In this document: piece by piece, positions 36,936 through 50,432 of the stretch
How the letters are laid out: every line of letters begins with the position of its first letter
Position numbering within the stretch: position 1 is the first letter of the stretch
From: Psettodes erumei
Lineage: Eukaryota > Chordata > Actinopteri > Pleuronectiformes > Psettodidae
NCBI GenBank assembly: GCA_016785225.1
Contig: JAFBJZ010000637.1
Location: forward strand, 372,001-436,000
Direction of reading: 5' to 3'
Length of the DNA: 64,000 bases
Notes under the pieces: model-generated
Databases searched by the model: none
Told to the model about the DNA's origin: nothing
The model's input: only the letters and a program-made list of their open reading frames with translations
Made by a program: the position numbers and the translations under genes

Positions 36936-39900
36936 GTGCTCTCATTGTTACGTTGTTGTTCACCAAAACTGATAAATGCTTTTTGACAATACAAAGTCAA
37001 CTTGGCAGTACGGTCGTGTTGATTGAAGTTTGTTTTTAGAATAACACATTTTGTTCAGGTTTAAATTGTTATTTTATCATGATTTCTTATGTGGCCTTTG
37101 ACTCAGTAACTGCTCTTGGATTTACTGTGAGGAAACCAAACACAGTTGAATAAACTATGTTTCCAAAATATTTGTATGATATCACTTTTTAAACCTACTT
37201 TAATTTCCAGCATGTACGGAAACAAATAGTTAAAGTGGCAATAGACACTTTTTAAACCTATCTAGTGTTTTCAAGTTGTATTACAAAAACAACAACTCAG
37301 GACATGAAGCAATCAACACAACTTTGGAAATAAGGGAGATGAAAGACCCATGTTCACTTAAGAGGTAAAGTGAGTGTTTGCAACATGGTTACAACTATCA
37401 GCCTGGCTACTGTCCAAAACGCAAAACAACAAAGTTGGAACTACAAATCCCATACTACGTGCTATGATAAAGGTGGAGTAAAACAACAGTTTGTATTGTA
37501 AGAAGGCAGGTTCTGTTGCTTCCTGATGCAGTAGAAATAACACCAACTGGTATCAGTTTTGAGCCCTCTCAAGTCCTGGTGATCTCTCCGTCAATTGAAT
37601 GCTCTTCTGATCTACACTTTTGTTGTCTATTAACACTTTAAAACCCACTTTAATATCACTGACAGGAACATTGTGCTCATTTCTGGACAATGTTTTAACA
37701 AGGCATCCATTTATTAACGGTTTGTCAATTTAAAGGTTTATTCATTGCAATTAATAATGACAGTTTTGAGGTTGCTTGATAGTAAAAAAAATACATTAAT
37801 ATACTTGGCTGGTGTGATAAAATCATAAGCCAAAGTATAAAGAGTTTATAAAATGAAGCAACCACATTGGATCCTTCCCACACTGGCCTACTTACTGAAT
37901 TCAGACCTGGAATTTCATCTGTGATGGTTTAAATCACATATGTAGTGGGTATATGCACTAAAGGTATATGAAGTGAAGATCAGAAACTTTCAGCTTGAAA
38001 GCTTGAAGTTTAATTTTTGAATAAGCTGAAGAAAACTGAATGGGACCATCAAAACAATAGTTACTCTTGTCCACCGAGATAATACAATATATTGAGCAGT
38101 GAAGATATGTCATAGCTGATTTCACATGAGCATTACAACAGGATATGATTGGTTCAAAATAACTGCTTACACCGTGGAGTGTACTGTACTCCTTCTGGCA
38201 GCTACCACCTTCCTTTCTGGCCTGTACCTTTGTGATGAAGTTTTAGTAGTGTAGTGTTTTTCATGAGTTACAAAAGGGAAAAAAGGTTTAAGATGGATGG
38301 AAAAACTTTTTCCAAAGTTGTGTTTGGATATACTGTTTACATTCATTCTCTCTAGTCATTCATTTACAGAGTCTACGTGAAGTACCTATAATCTTTGCTC
38401 AGTTCCACATATCAACAAAACCAGAGTCAAACAAAAACTGCTGGTCCTGGAGGAATGCAGGGGTTGCAGGGTTTTACTTGATACTGCAGCTTTAAAATAT
38501 TTTCAGTGTAAATCTACCCCTTCCAATGGTCTCAGATAAAAACCACAAATTCTCCAAGACAGTTTAAAAAGTACTTTGTTTGGCCTGTAAAGCTTCAATA
38601 CAAACACATAACAGTTCCTCAAGAGAAGTCTTTGTAACTGCACTGATTCCAATAAGAAAGATGGGTTAGATTTGCCAAAGGATCCCAGTGTCTGCTTGCT
38701 AACCTGATTGTGGTCAAAAGTGATAAATGTCCTCTCCCTAAATCCTTTGCCTAAGGTTTTCTTTCACAGCCAGTACTGAACCATCTTTCGTCTTTGTATT
38801 GTGCATGGTTATTTACTGCAGAAACAATATATAACTTCACTCTACAAATAACTCTACAGTTTTGCATTACTTGAAAACAATCAAGAGGAATAAGAATTCT
38901 AGGGATTTCTGATCAGAATTGTCTTCAGTCCTGTGGTGACCGGAGGGGTCTGAGATATGTGTGCCAGAGGGGAAAGAAACCCATAAAAACCACCACATTC
39001 CTCTTGGTTTCTGCACCATCCAGTTAAGAAGAAATCTTATTATGGAATTAATGTGAGGTGTTTGGAATATATTTTGGCTTGAATATTTTTTTTATTTAAA
39101 AGGACAAATACAATTCTCATTCATGGTGAAAGAAGATAACTGCTGCCACATGTTTGTTATTACATTCATCAGTTGCTGTACAATGAGGTTTTTGTATCTA
39201 ATTCATACATGAACATTAACAGTTGAAAGTTAAATGGATAGTGTTTTTTAACAAGCAATTATGCACAGTGTTTACTCATACACCACATAACTGGACCAAA
39301 TTATGCCTACAACACCAGAAAATGACTCTGGACTGTAACAGCTTTCAATGTCTGCCTTTCATTATAAGTTCATGTTTTCCAAAAATGAGTATCCGTAAAA
39401 GTCTGGAAGCAGGCAATCTCAAAATATGTGTTCTTTTTGGAATTGTAAAATTTGAACTCATGCTCATTTCTAACCTTTTAAATCTCTCCTCCTTTCCTGG
39501 CATTGTATATAATAAAAGACAATAAAGACAGATAACAGCAGAAAATATATATATATTTTTAAATAGGTTCCTTTGAAACTACTTTAAACTACAACCCCTT
39601 GTAACATCCTGTAAATGTTCCTTGTGATATATGAATGCACTGACACTGTGAACAGTAAATCAGCAGCAAATTTTTGGGGCATGTGTTCGACATTCACTTG
39701 TCATTTGTTTTTACAATATCAATAGCGCTCTTGCAGAGCTGTACACCAACAGTAACAATACCAGTAATCCTGGTTGATGTGTACCATATGTGCTGGAACC
39801 ACTAGATTCCTCTCAGAGTATTAGTCAAGAGTTCCTTATGAGACCAGACACTTTCCAAAGCCAGTAGGTCAGTTGATTAGATTCGTGGCATTTATAGTTA

Positions 39901-42900
39901 TTATGTAAATGGACTCCAGATGTCCCATTTGATTCCTCCTAGGTGTTTATAATGGGATCCAGCTGTTAAAGTCAGTTACACTTAAAAAGTCAACCCACTC
40001 ATGTAAATGAAAAGTCAGTAGCTGTCTTTCTGTCTTTAAATGATGGGAGGTATTTTTAAAAACTCACCACTTCCCTTTGCCATCCAACACTAGAATAATT
40101 TAAAGGGCTATTTTGTGTATTATTGCCCAAATAAACTTGATACAAGTCAGGAGGTAAAAATATTAGCAGTCCTCTCACTACCACATACCATTACAAAATG
40201 TTACATGTTTGTTCTAACCACTTTTTTCACATTTCACATGTTTTTATATGGTCACTTGTACATCTTGGACAATTTCCTCCCCTTCCTCCTGAGTCGCTCT
40301 TATTTAAATCCTGAGTAGAGCTCCTGCTGCCTGGGTCTAGACAATAAAGTCCTTTATAAAGCCTTAAGCTTCACATCCTCTTGCTTTGGACGGTAAGTGA
40401 AAGTATAATCAGTTGTTGCAGCCTGGCTATTCCTAAGACCATCTTTCGGTTCAGATCATCTCCAGCTGTTATTTCTCCTTATCTGTCTTCATTCATCCAT
40501 CGTCACCCTTATGTGGCATCTAACTAACAGTACAGATTTTCACTCTTTCAGGTCTCTGCTAATTGTTCTTGTATCTTTCTCTCCCACTCTTACTTCAAGC
40601 TGTCCTCCCATCTTTTAATTTTTCCATTTTGTTCATTTCTCTTTTTCTCATCCCTGTCTCTCAAAAGTTTGGACATGGGCTCCAGATGTCCCATCTGTGG
40701 CCTTAATACAGAAACACACACATAGCTGAGCTGAGTAACAGACTAGTGTGATGGAAAGGTTTGACGGTTTGGGGGGCAGCAACAATTACCCTGGCCTTCT
40801 TCTAAGATTGATTCTCAGGTATAGTGAAAAATTTATGTGCTCTTCTTCTCATTTCTTCTTCACTTCTTGCACCGCTTAGCATAATTTTACACTTGTGTCT
40901 ATTGTGGGCACGGATCATGACACTCACTTAGGTTTTAAACAGGGTATTACCACAAAATAACTACTTTAACAATCTATTGCACTGCAGTAATAACCTCTTT
41001 TCAGGCCCATATTTGCCAACATCCTTAGGGTTTCCCAACAAAAGAGTGAAATTCTCAACCAACACCACCGGGTTTGATTGATCATTATGGCTAAAGTTTG
41101 CGGGTGGGAAGGCAGTAAAGGATCACATCCTTCGTTTTTCTTTTTTATAATCATTTTTTTAAACTCAATGACATGACATGACATGACAAACTATCCAAAA
41201 GTCATCAAACCACTTTTGTCCAAGCGAGGGGATCATCAAAGTCATTAGAATTCATCATTTGGAAATCGTGAGTGTTTGGACCAAAACCTCACGGCAATTG
41301 ATCCATTAGTGCGTGATTTTGGACAAAAGTCGTGGAACGACCAAGTGACATACAGACCAACATTGTAGTCCACAGAGCAACACAGATAGCGTGACTAAAA
41401 CACCCTCCTTCAAATACAAGATAAAAGCAAGAAAAAAACAGGACAGTGGGCAGGATGATTGCACTATTTATGTGCACAGATTCACTTTGTGCTTAGGCTT
41501 TGTATATTGGTTTGGATGTTTCTGGATAAGTATCAGAAAAGATCAAACTAAAGATAAAACCCATATTGTTGTCCTAAGTTCAATGAATAGTTGTCTGCTC
41601 TGCTTGGCTTACTGGGATCAAAACTTTCCATGATATCTCATAAGTGAGTCACTATAAACATGAATTAAGTCTGACTTTTACTTCTACTACTTAAGAAGTG
41701 GTTAACTTTAATTGTCATCTGAGGCTCCTGTTCTACCACAACAGACAGTGTTGTATTGTGTAATGTGAAGCTGTTTCTTGCAATGACGCTGTGTAAAAAT
41801 TTTCTGCAGTGAAAGTGGTGAGTGACATACTAACACCGATACCTATAATGGGAAAAACTATGAGAGGAAACTGGGACTTTTAGAAAAAAAGGGAATTTTC
41901 TTGTTAAAACTTGGGTGTGAATGTCTGAGTGCAGACCCCTCTATGCTTCTCTCTTACTTGACTTGTCTTCACCTGGCAGCCTAACAAACACACCCAAGGC
42001 CTCTGAGCTGAAATCGGCAATAAAATGGTCATGCTCCCATCCCCCAGAGTGATGAGCAAAAGAGTGAGTCCTCGAGTGGAGTCCAAATGGTTAATTTGGG
42101 TGGGGTGACAACAGTTTAACCCTCAGCAGCACATTGGTGACTTTTTACACAAAAGAGGAGTCAAAATGAAAGAGGCAGAAAAAAAGCTGCTGGGGGACTG
42201 GCAGAGAAGTAGGCAACACACAACTCTGAAAGGACATCCCAACTCCACACATAGTCATCCTCCCAGCAAAAACACATGCTCCATCCTCTTGGTTCAATCA
42301 GTGCAGGTCCAAGGTGCTGCTTCGGGGGATTCAAACCAACAACAGTAAATACAAGGCAAATCAGGTTAGCTCAGTCTTGCCCACATCAGAGCTAATCACT
42401 GGAAGAAAAGAAGAGCCAAACCTCACCTGGCTGCATGTAGACCATTCACACCAGTTGGAAAAGCAGGTAAAGATGATCTTGTCTTTCTTTTGTAGAAAAT
42501 CAGTTTAAGAGAGGAGGAGTGAAAGGCTTGAACAAAGGTGCAGTGCATTTTTCAGATGGTTTACATATGGCTGGATTGAGCTTTACGACTGGTGTGTTCA
42601 CACCTTGCCATCCTTTTAAAAGGCAGCAGTAAAATATAATAGTGGTAAAGTAGCCTTGCATATAGAATAAGGCTTTTACGGAGTGAGATGCAAATTTGTC
42701 TCTTCCTCTTTTCATACAGTCACAGTTTATTTTATGAATTAGAATGCTTAAATTCATGATCATAGTAGACACTTTTGTAAGCAATCAATTTATAATCATT
42801 TTATAAACAAGTGTACATCTAGAAATGAGCTAACTAAAAAACAGATGTGGGTGTTGTTTCCATGTGACACACATGGTTGAAAGTCACTTTTACTACCAGA

Positions 42901-43900
42901 TATGGGGTTTTTTTTCATATGATACTACCCCTACACATAGTTACTTTCTAAGCTCTGGATGCAGTAATGTTAGCTATGCCAACTCTTCTAAATATTTCAA
43001 AGAAAAGTCATGTGGTGCATTTCAGCAAAACCATCAAATGGAGCTGATCAGGCAAAACCCATACAGTGCAAATACAACCCATTGTGTAATTAACATAGCT
43101 GGCTTGGACACAAAGCCCCTGGCAGGAAATTAGCATTATCATATTTCTCTGCATGTGTTTCTCTTTCGCAGACAGATTGTAGCCAACATTTGTTTTCCGT
43201 TATATATGTTCCATACTGCAGGGATTTGTGAAGCCCTGATTCACCATTTTCAGCAGTGTGGATATTTAATTGTCAATGATGGCATACAGTATGAATGACT
43301 GTTGTGTTGTAATTTTTGTAAAGTTTGTTTTTTTGCAGATCATTAATTGTATTTTATACCTTATTCACATTTCTGACACCTTTGATAAGTGTTTGGTTAC
43401 TCCAAAATTTTTCAATTTTTCAAATTTTTAGTGAATGCTAACTACTGCACTAAAATCCTTATCAGATCGATAATTTGCAGGATTCATAATTTCATCTGTA
43501 AATGGCAGAGTGGAAGCATTTTAACAGTGTAGAGGTCAGAAGCCTGCTGTCCTGTTGCTTAACAGACTGAGTTGCATGCCAAGTAATTATAAGGTTAAAA
43601 GCCTCATAAAACATCATCATGCGGACAGCCAAGAGCCAACAGACAGGATTTTTTTTTTTTTTTTACAATAAGATCAAAATTCAATAGTAATTAGGCATAT
43701 CTATAAATAACTTAAGATGCTGTCATTAAAAGCTAAAGGTATGAAGAATGGTATGTAAATAGAGATAAGTCACTTCAGGTATTTCAAGTAATTTAGGACA
43801 GTACAGGTGCGCAGATGCAAACATGTGTCCATTCATCTAATGAGTCATTTGTGTTTGACGTACATTTCCTATAAATGGGCCTGGGACTAACGTCTGGCTG

Positions 43901-43914
43901 TGTAATTGATTACA
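43901..43914. promoter_or_regulatory. Palindromic paired-type homeodomain site
   Basis: TGTAATTGATTACA contains TAAT-TG-ATTA, the spacing bound cooperatively by paired-class homeodomain dimers. It lies about 2 kb upstream of the likely kera exon 1. A chance match is possible. Confidence 0.3.
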
Positions 43915-44860
43915 CAAGATTACAAATGTGTAGAGGACTGATCACTGTTCACAAATGCACCATTGCAAACACAGGAGGAGCTCTAATGAGCTTGCCTGGC
44001 TGATCGGAGATAAGTGTCATGCCTATCCTCACACAAGTCAGCCAGGATTATCCTGTTGCATTCAAGCCTGTGCCGTCATTGCAGGAAATGAACACAATCT
44101 CACAGTGGCGTGTTGAAAGGTCACCAATCCTGACGCTAGCCAGCTTCTGCAAAAACAATTTGCTTAGCCAGCATGCAGCAAAATCCCCCCAGATTAAGCT
44201 TGACCTCCCTCCCATAACACCATTACCTCTGCTGTCTGCAGACACTGTTTTGTGCTTAAGTATAGTGCGTCATCTTTGTGCCTCATGCGTCCTTTATGAT
44301 ACCTGTAGAACCTGAGCAAAATGCCTTCCCCTTGATAATGCAAGCCAAGATACTAATCACAATCATAACTCAACTCATAACTGACCAGAAAACATAAATG
44401 CATTGTCCATTGTTCAAGTGCTTTATCAGGCACAGAATTCCCACAAGGACGACCTTGAAAATGTGGTCTATGCTCCTGTTCTCTGTTGCCTTCATAGTAT
44501 CTTCCAGTTCCAGCAGATCTGTCAGCCAAATATTAAAGATGCTCAGCTTCAACCAAAAAGAATTTTGGAGTACAATGAGTACAAGTTATTACTGTCTTCC
44601 AGCTGCTTCAAGCTGAGACTGCTTGAACTCTTTGAAATCAGTACAACTGTGGCCATGGGAGGACACAAATGCTCAAAAGTTATACTTAAATACTCTGTGA
44701 CACCCACGTGTTTATACTATTATGGCATCTATGGGATCTAATGTATGCCAGTGAAGAGTTTAATGATTTTATTCCTCAACCTCCATTCATTTTCCTCTTT
44801 GGCATGAGGCAGGATGCCCTATGTATAAACTACATTACAACTAAAATGGTGCTTAAATCG

Positions 44861-45272
44861 TGTATCTCCACCAAGGTCCAATCAAGCCTTATTAAGCAAA
44901 ACAAATATTGCACATTGGTGCAAGTTATTTACAGCCCTATTTGTGATTGCCCAGTGGTTAATTAAAGATCAGCCCCTATAAATACACATTTATATCAGAT
45001 CCAGATTTTATACTGGATACATACTAATCTCTTATAGATCAACCTCAAGAATATCCATACCTTTTTTCTTCAAGATTTATGAATTATTCCTTGTGAAATA
45101 CTGTCCCTTTATCTTATCCATACCAAAATTTAGTGGGTTCAGTCTTGGCCCAAACCCCACATCTCCACTAAATTTCATGGAAATCCATATCATAGTTTTT
45201 GCCTAATCCTGCTGGAAATACAAAGAAATGAACAGACAAACACATGTTATAAACTCATTGGCAGAGGTAATA
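44861..45272. repeat. Decayed teleost interspersed element with inverted ends
   Basis: The left edge TATCTCCACCAAGG and the right edge TTGGCAGAGGTAATA are roughly inverted copies. The right half carries 'aaatttcatggaaatccat', 'catagtttttgcctaatcctgctggaaat' and 'acagacaaacaca', an order I recognise from a widespread teleost repeat that ends in a 'gcggaggtaa' motif. No coding capacity remains. Confidence 0.55.
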
Positions 45273-45429
45273 ACTCTGTCCCCAGATTTGTCAGACCTTT
45301 CATTTTCCCACATTAAAATACTCCAGTTTTACTGATCATGTGCTTAAAGACTTGGCAGAGAGACTAGATGGCCTCTGGCTGGATCCACTTCAAACTCCAG
45401 TGAGTTGTGCATTTGGAGAAGATCTTATA

Positions 45430-45464
45430 TAATAATAATGATAATAACAACAATAATAATAATT
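45430..45464. repeat. AT-rich trinucleotide (AAT)n-like run
   Basis: Imperfect ATA/AAT/ACA units (TATAATAATAATGATAATAACAACAATAATAATAATTA). Confidence 0.7.
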
Positions 45465-45869
45465 ACACTTCTGTATATTGACTAAAGAATCTGTACAACT
45501 TTATTATTTACTAAATCAAGGTGATTAATTAATCCTAATCACACTGCTGATGGCAACAGCACAAAATTAGCACACAGGTCAGCAAAGGACTCTTGGGGAT
45601 TTGTGAGTGGAGTTAACAAGAGATCAAGGATGCCACCAAGGGAGGAAGGGCTGTACATGTGGAAGTCAGCTAACAAAGGACAGGTAGCCCGTTTCTAAGT
45701 AGGCCATGTTTCAAGTGCTGAAAAGGTTTAGCATGCTATACCATGGGATTATGATCTTTGATCCTTGCAGAATCTGATTGGACGAAAGAAGCTTTGTTGT
45801 CATCATGACTGACAGGTTGGCACATGTTGAATGAAAAAGCTAGTGGTACAAATAGAGGGAAGTGAGAGG

Positions 45870-45948
45870 TACAGCCCCGTCATTTACAACAACGCTTGAT
45901 ACCTTGCTGAGGGAGGACATAGGCAAGAGGGAACTTTCAAAGTTTAAG
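45870..45948 (+). other. kera: Probable untranslated exon 1 of kera (3' end defined)
   Basis: Donor TTTAAG|GTAAGA follows 45948. About 100 bp upstream is a weak TATA-like ACAAATAGAGG (45849), and an inverted CCAAT (ATTGG) lies near 45780. The coding exon follows after a 1.28-kb intron, which fits the non-coding first exon of mammalian keratocan. The 5' limit is approximate. Confidence 0.4.
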
Positions 45949-47227
45949 GTAAGATGGGTTGCTGGAAAGCAAAGTCATTGATACAACTGAGTGACAGGGT
46001 TGGTCTGGTTTGGTTTGGTAGACATTGGTATCAGAATTTCATCGATGGAGTTTTATCTTTTTGCAAGCATGAATCTAGCTTTGAACCTTTGGGCAACACC
46101 TCTTATTCCAGTTGGTTGAACAGACTTGGACTCCCATACAGTGAGAATACAAAGGTAAATCTCTGAAAACAGGTGTGTCAGCTTTGTCTTTGAAGTAGGT
46201 CTGTCAATGGAAAACCATTGCCTACCCGAAATGAGTTCCAGACAAACGTGGAGTGCATCAAAAATTTAAACAAGCACCAGATGGCAGCTGAGAGGAATGA
46301 GGTTTAAGAGATAGATGAAGATGGCAAAACCAACTTTGGACTTTGTTCCTCTCTCTTTTTGTTCTCTTTTTCTCTCTTTTTTTTACATAGCTTTTGTTGT
46401 TTCTAGTATTTTGTATCTCACTCTTCCTCCTTTACACACTGTTAGTGATTATTAGTAGAACATCTGACCTTTTCCTGAACTGTCAAACCCAAGGGGAAGC
46501 ATTCCAGCTCTCCTCAACTGAATATGTGCAGTGATTTACTGGAATGTGTGTATGCTTGCACATGCATTTATTTGGGATTCTCATCTTCAGCTGGAGAAAC
46601 CAAAGTTGGCAAACATAGAGTTGTGTGGTGTGCTCAGCCATATACTGTACATTCAATGCAACCATAGCCTTTTAAAGAATATGCATCTTTCAACTGACAT
46701 GCAGTTCCTCAAGTGCAAGCTTGAAGCTTGTCCTAATGCAATTAAAGTTGACCTGGCTCTGCATCCTGTCTTTGGAGCTTTATCTGTCACTGGCAGGCAA
46801 TGTAACGACCCAGAAAAAGCAGACTGCCTTGCTCTGTTGGCAGCTTCCACTGGAATTCAGTGATAATTACATTAGTGGAAGACATGGTGGTTGTGGCTAA
46901 TTTTGGCCACAGTTTGCATTTGTAAATATTTTACCCATCACTTTAGCTGCATGTGAACCTAGCCACATGATTGGTAGTATTTGGAATTGCTGAGTATCAA
47001 TGTGAAAGGTCTTACCAAGATAGTTCTTTATCTCGATTTACAAAACAGACACATGCAGAGATGGGTCATCAGTCACAGTATGGTCGTCAGCTATTCTTTG
47101 CAAATGATAAAGTCTTCTGTGATCCTCATCACCTTGTATATGAGTGCCTCTTTACATAGAGGACTCTGCAGCAATTTACACAACTGTTTGTCTATAATAT
47201 TGTTTTTTTTCTCCCATGCTTTCATAG
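45949..47227 (+). other. Likely kera intron 1
   Basis: 1.28 kb with no supported exon, ending in a strong T-rich tract and TTTCATAG at 47227. Confidence 0.5.
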
Positions 47228-48101
47228 ATTGACATTGAAATGGCACTTCTCCTGAGCCTTCTCTGCATCTTCTGCCTGGTTGGGCCAGGTATTGGCCAAG
47301 ATATGCCTTACGAGGAATATCTGGCCCAGATCCAAGCCTGCCCAAAAGAGTGTCGCTGTCCCCCCAACTTCCCTCGTGCTGTCTACTGTGACAATAAAGG
47401 CCTAAAGAGCATTCCCAAAATCCCTCCATACACATGGTATCTTTTCTTGCAGAGCAATTTAATAGAAGTGCTATCAGCTGATGCCCTGCATAATGCCACA
47501 CAGCTGCGATGGCTGAACCTAAACCACAACAAAATCACAAGTGAAGGAGTGGAAGAAGGTGTCCTTCATGCAATGTCTCACCTGGTGCACCTGTACATGG
47601 ATGACAACCTATTGTCATCAGTGCCATCTTCCCTGCCAGCCAGCCTGGAGAACTTGCGTCTCTCTCGCAATCGCATCTCAAAGATCCCTGCTGGTGTTTT
47701 CATTGGTCTTGACAAGCTGAACCTCCTGGACCTCCAGGGGAACAAGCTGATGGACGAGGCTGTGACTGAGGTCAGCCTGAAGGGTCTGAACAACCTGGTC
47801 CAGATCAACCTAGCCAAGAACCAGCTGTCAAGCATGCCTCTGGGTCTACCGCCCACCACCACTCAGCTTTACCTCGATGGCAACAACATTGAGAAGATCC
47901 CAGTTGGCTACTTCAAAGGTTTGCCCAAAGTGGCTTTTCTGAGGCTCAACCACAACAAACTTGACAGCAGTGGAGTTCCCAAAAATGTATTTAATGTCTC
48001 CAGCATTATGGACTTGCAACTTTCCCATAACCAGCTGACTGAGGTGCCCCTCATCCCCTCAGGTCTAGAACACCTCCACCTCAACAACAACAAGATCAAA
48101 A
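47228..48101 (+). CDS. kera: kera first coding exon (CDS from 47240)
   Basis: Acceptor CATGCTTTCATAG at 47227, donor AAAA|GTAAGT after 48101. It codes the leader, cysteine cluster and most repeats, ending LNNNKIK. It exits in phase 1, exactly as lum exon 2 does. Confidence 0.94.
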
Positions 48102-48441
48102 GTAAGTCTGTGACATTTTCCCAAAGCATCTACTACTTGTTCTTTGATTATAGTGATTCATTTCTGTTGTGTGCGTAGTTTCCTTCATGCATCTGTTTAA
48201 TAGAATTCTTCATACATAAGGCTAATTGTATCATAAGTCTTGTAACATAAATTCCCTTTGTGTTTTTACAGGTGTTAGTGGTTCTAGTGTCTGCCCTGTC
48301 TCTGTTGACTCTGTTGATGACTCTGTCAATGAAAGTGTCCCTCGATTGCGCTACCTCAGACTGGATGGCAACGAGATTAAGCCACCAATTCCGAGGGATA
48401 TCATTCTCTGCTTCCGTCTCCTGAGGTCCATTGTTGTTTAA
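47240..48441 (+). CDS. kera: Keratocan, class II keratan sulfate SLRP (2 coding exons)
   Basis: Keratocan is a corneal stroma proteoglycan that spaces collagen fibrils; loss flattens the human cornea. Joining 47240-48101 and 48272-48441 gives 343 residues (human 352). Seen: signal peptide to about G19, an N-terminal acidic/Tyr segment (QDMPYEEY), the class II cluster C34-X3-C38-X-C40-X9-C50, leucine-rich repeats throughout, and C-terminal cysteines C295 and C334. The C-terminal LRYLRLDGNEIKPPIPRD is close to the mammalian keratocan signature, which separates it from lumican and fibromodulin. N-glycosylation sites NAT, NVS and NES are present. The ATG lies 12 nt inside the exon and opens directly into the leader; no better upstream start exists. 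Gene order next to lum supports the call. Confidence 0.95.
48272..48441 (+). CDS. kera: kera last coding exon
   Basis: Acceptor TTTTTACAG, phase 1 entry. It codes a short Ser/Val-rich stretch (VSGSSVCPVSV), then the last repeat and ear cysteines, ending LLRSIVV before TAA. Confidence 0.94.
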
Positions 48442-49245
48442 GAAGAGGAAAATGTTGTTTGCAAATTCAAATTTCTCACAATCAATGACTTGGCAATGTG
48501 GATGCTGATCTGATAAATGAGACTTATGAAACCATATGTCACAAATGGTGGCATACAGTAATATTTGCATGTTTGTGAAATATTTAGCATTAACTTATTT
48601 TATTGTTGTGTCTTCAGGAAAAGAATATTTTTAGTTCCAGATAATATAAGCTATTAAGTAAAATTTGAAGAAAATTCAAAAGGAAAATTTATAGGGAACT
48701 GATTAGATGGATGATTTAATTGAGGCTGCAATCCGTTGACCACTAGTTGTGCCTTATGTTTGTGTAAAAATCTGCATGTCAAATTGTGAATTTAAACCTA
48801 TAACAGTATAGCATGACAGTGTTATGGGGGAAAATATGTATTTATGGCATGTGGATAACCCTGAGGACTCATCGACATTATCTTTTTTCTGAGCAGGAGG
48901 ACGACCTTATGAATGCATAGGGAAATATCGCTTTGACCAAATGAATGGTCTTGGGTTAATTTTAGAAAATTACCCTATTCTACAATTACACATATTGACT
49001 CAAAGTTATTTATTTTATATTTAAAATTGTTTGACAAAAACAAAATACAAAAAAGTGCAAGTATTGTGAATATCCATGGACAATAATCCTTAATGTTTTG
49101 TATGCTTATATGTGACTGCTGTTTTTTGTAATGTCAAAACTCTTTTTAATTCTGGTCATTATTTTTCTGAATTAGTTGAGCAAAAGATTTAATATTATTT
49201 GTCTTCAAGTTGAATAAAATTTCTAACAATAAAAATATGATTTTG
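48442..49245 (+). other. kera 3' untranslated region
   Basis: AT-rich non-coding sequence ending at two AATAAA hexamers (49213 and 49228) followed by TTTTGTCTTTGTATG, a GT-rich downstream element. This is the best-defined 3' end in the window. Confidence 0.6.
49213..49233 (+). terminator. kera polyadenylation signals (two AATAAA)
   Basis: AATAAA at 49213-49218 and 49228-49233, with T/GT-rich sequence directly after. Confidence 0.6.
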
Positions 49246-50085
49246 TCTTTGTATGTCCAGCACTTGATGGAAAATGGAATAGTTGTTAAAATAATAATGA
49301 TAAAATTTGTGGCTCCCATAAGATTTTCAATCCAACATTAAAATTACTGATTTTCTCGTATCACTAAATTTAGGTTTATAACTTTTAGAAACAGTGAACC
49401 ATTATCCACAGAACTTCTTCTTCTTCTTCTTCAAAAAGTCATTCAATTCTTTGACTTTTGAGAATGTCTGGCAGAGGAAAAGCTCTGGATATAAATCCCA
49501 GCTTATGTGGCAGGTGCAGAACGATTTCTGGCAGTCCCGCAACGTCCTTTTCGTCTCACTCATCAAAAGGTCTAGGGTTACCATAGGAGTGAGAGGCCGA
49601 GGTGGGCAGGTTGAGACAAAGTTGGGGCCAAATGCTGACAGGGTAAAACTAGCCAGTAGCTTCCTGTGTGTCCTTTTTTTGCCCAATGGATACAAAGACA
49701 GTCGGTCTAAGAGAGTAGGCATCTAATCAAATGCATGCCTTTGCAGAACTGAAAAAGAACCATTTGCCTCGCTCTAACCTCAGATCAGCTGATTCTCCGT
49801 CAACTCAAACTGTGATATCCCATGACTGAATGCAGATCTCGTAGTAATGGCAGAGAATTTAGCAAGCGATGGTGCTAAGAGAAAGCAGCTTCAACCAAGA
49901 GGGAGGGCAAAGGCCTTCCTCCAAGCAGGGACTTCCTCTCAGCACCATGCTAACAGGGGCTCCTCACAGAGGTCCCATTGTGTACAAGGGCCCCGTGGAT
50001 CCCCCCATACATGAAAGCAACACATGCCAGAGTTTTACCCGAGGAAAAGGCAGACAAATATTTCAGTCTCATTGAGCTACATGCT

Positions 50086-50093
50086 TATAAAAA
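50086..50093 (+). promoter_or_regulatory. TATA box, possible epyc promoter (option A)
   Basis: TATAAAAA in CTTATAAAAATAAAGG. A strong donor, GAG|GTAAGC after 50563, could end an exon started from here, but that exon would be about 450 nt and full of GT and CA repeats, which is unusual. Confidence 0.25.
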
Positions 50094-50135
50094 TAAAGGA
50101 TACTCTTGTAAGGGATAAAAAGATATTTTGTCACT

Positions 50136-50395
50136 GTGTGTGTATGGGGGGGGCTTTGCTCTCTCTTTCTTTCTGTGTCTCTGTGTGTGTGCGCGCGTGT
50201 GTGTGTTCAAGAGGGGTCGTGCATGCACGTGTATGGTGTGGGGTGGGTGCGCTCCGAGTGACCAAAAGCAATCTGCGCTGGTCCAATCAGTCTCAGTGCC
50301 TACCTTCACACATAAGCGGCAGGGCACTCAGGTCTGCCAGAGCACACAGACCTACACACATACACACACGCACACACACACTAACACACTTGTCA

Positions 50396-50431
<36 letters not shown>
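50136..50431. repeat. GT-rich block facing CA-rich block
   Basis: A GT-rich segment (about 50136-50235) is followed by CA-rich runs (50350-50391 and a pure (CA)n at 50400-50431). As the two are complementary, they could pair as an imperfect hairpin. Confidence 0.7.

Positions 50432-50432
<1 letters not shown>

Larger units (their letters stand above)
37160..45840. other. lum-kera intergenic interval
   Basis: 8.7 kb with no supported gene. It contains a short GACAT pentamer run near 41171-41187, a palindromic homeodomain-type site at 43901-43914 and a decayed interspersed repeat at about 44861-45272. In mouse, about 3 kb upstream of keratocan drives corneal expression, so the right-hand part is a candidate for kera control. 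No element can be proven from sequence. Confidence 0.55.

Noticed and set aside
45954..46166. 70-residue plus-strand frame after the kera first-exon donor
   Set aside because: Lies inside the likely kera intron, has no domain and no acceptor/donor pair.
48148..48570. 140-residue minus-strand frame over the kera last exon
   Set aside because: Overlaps a well-supported kera exon on the other strand and shows no domain.
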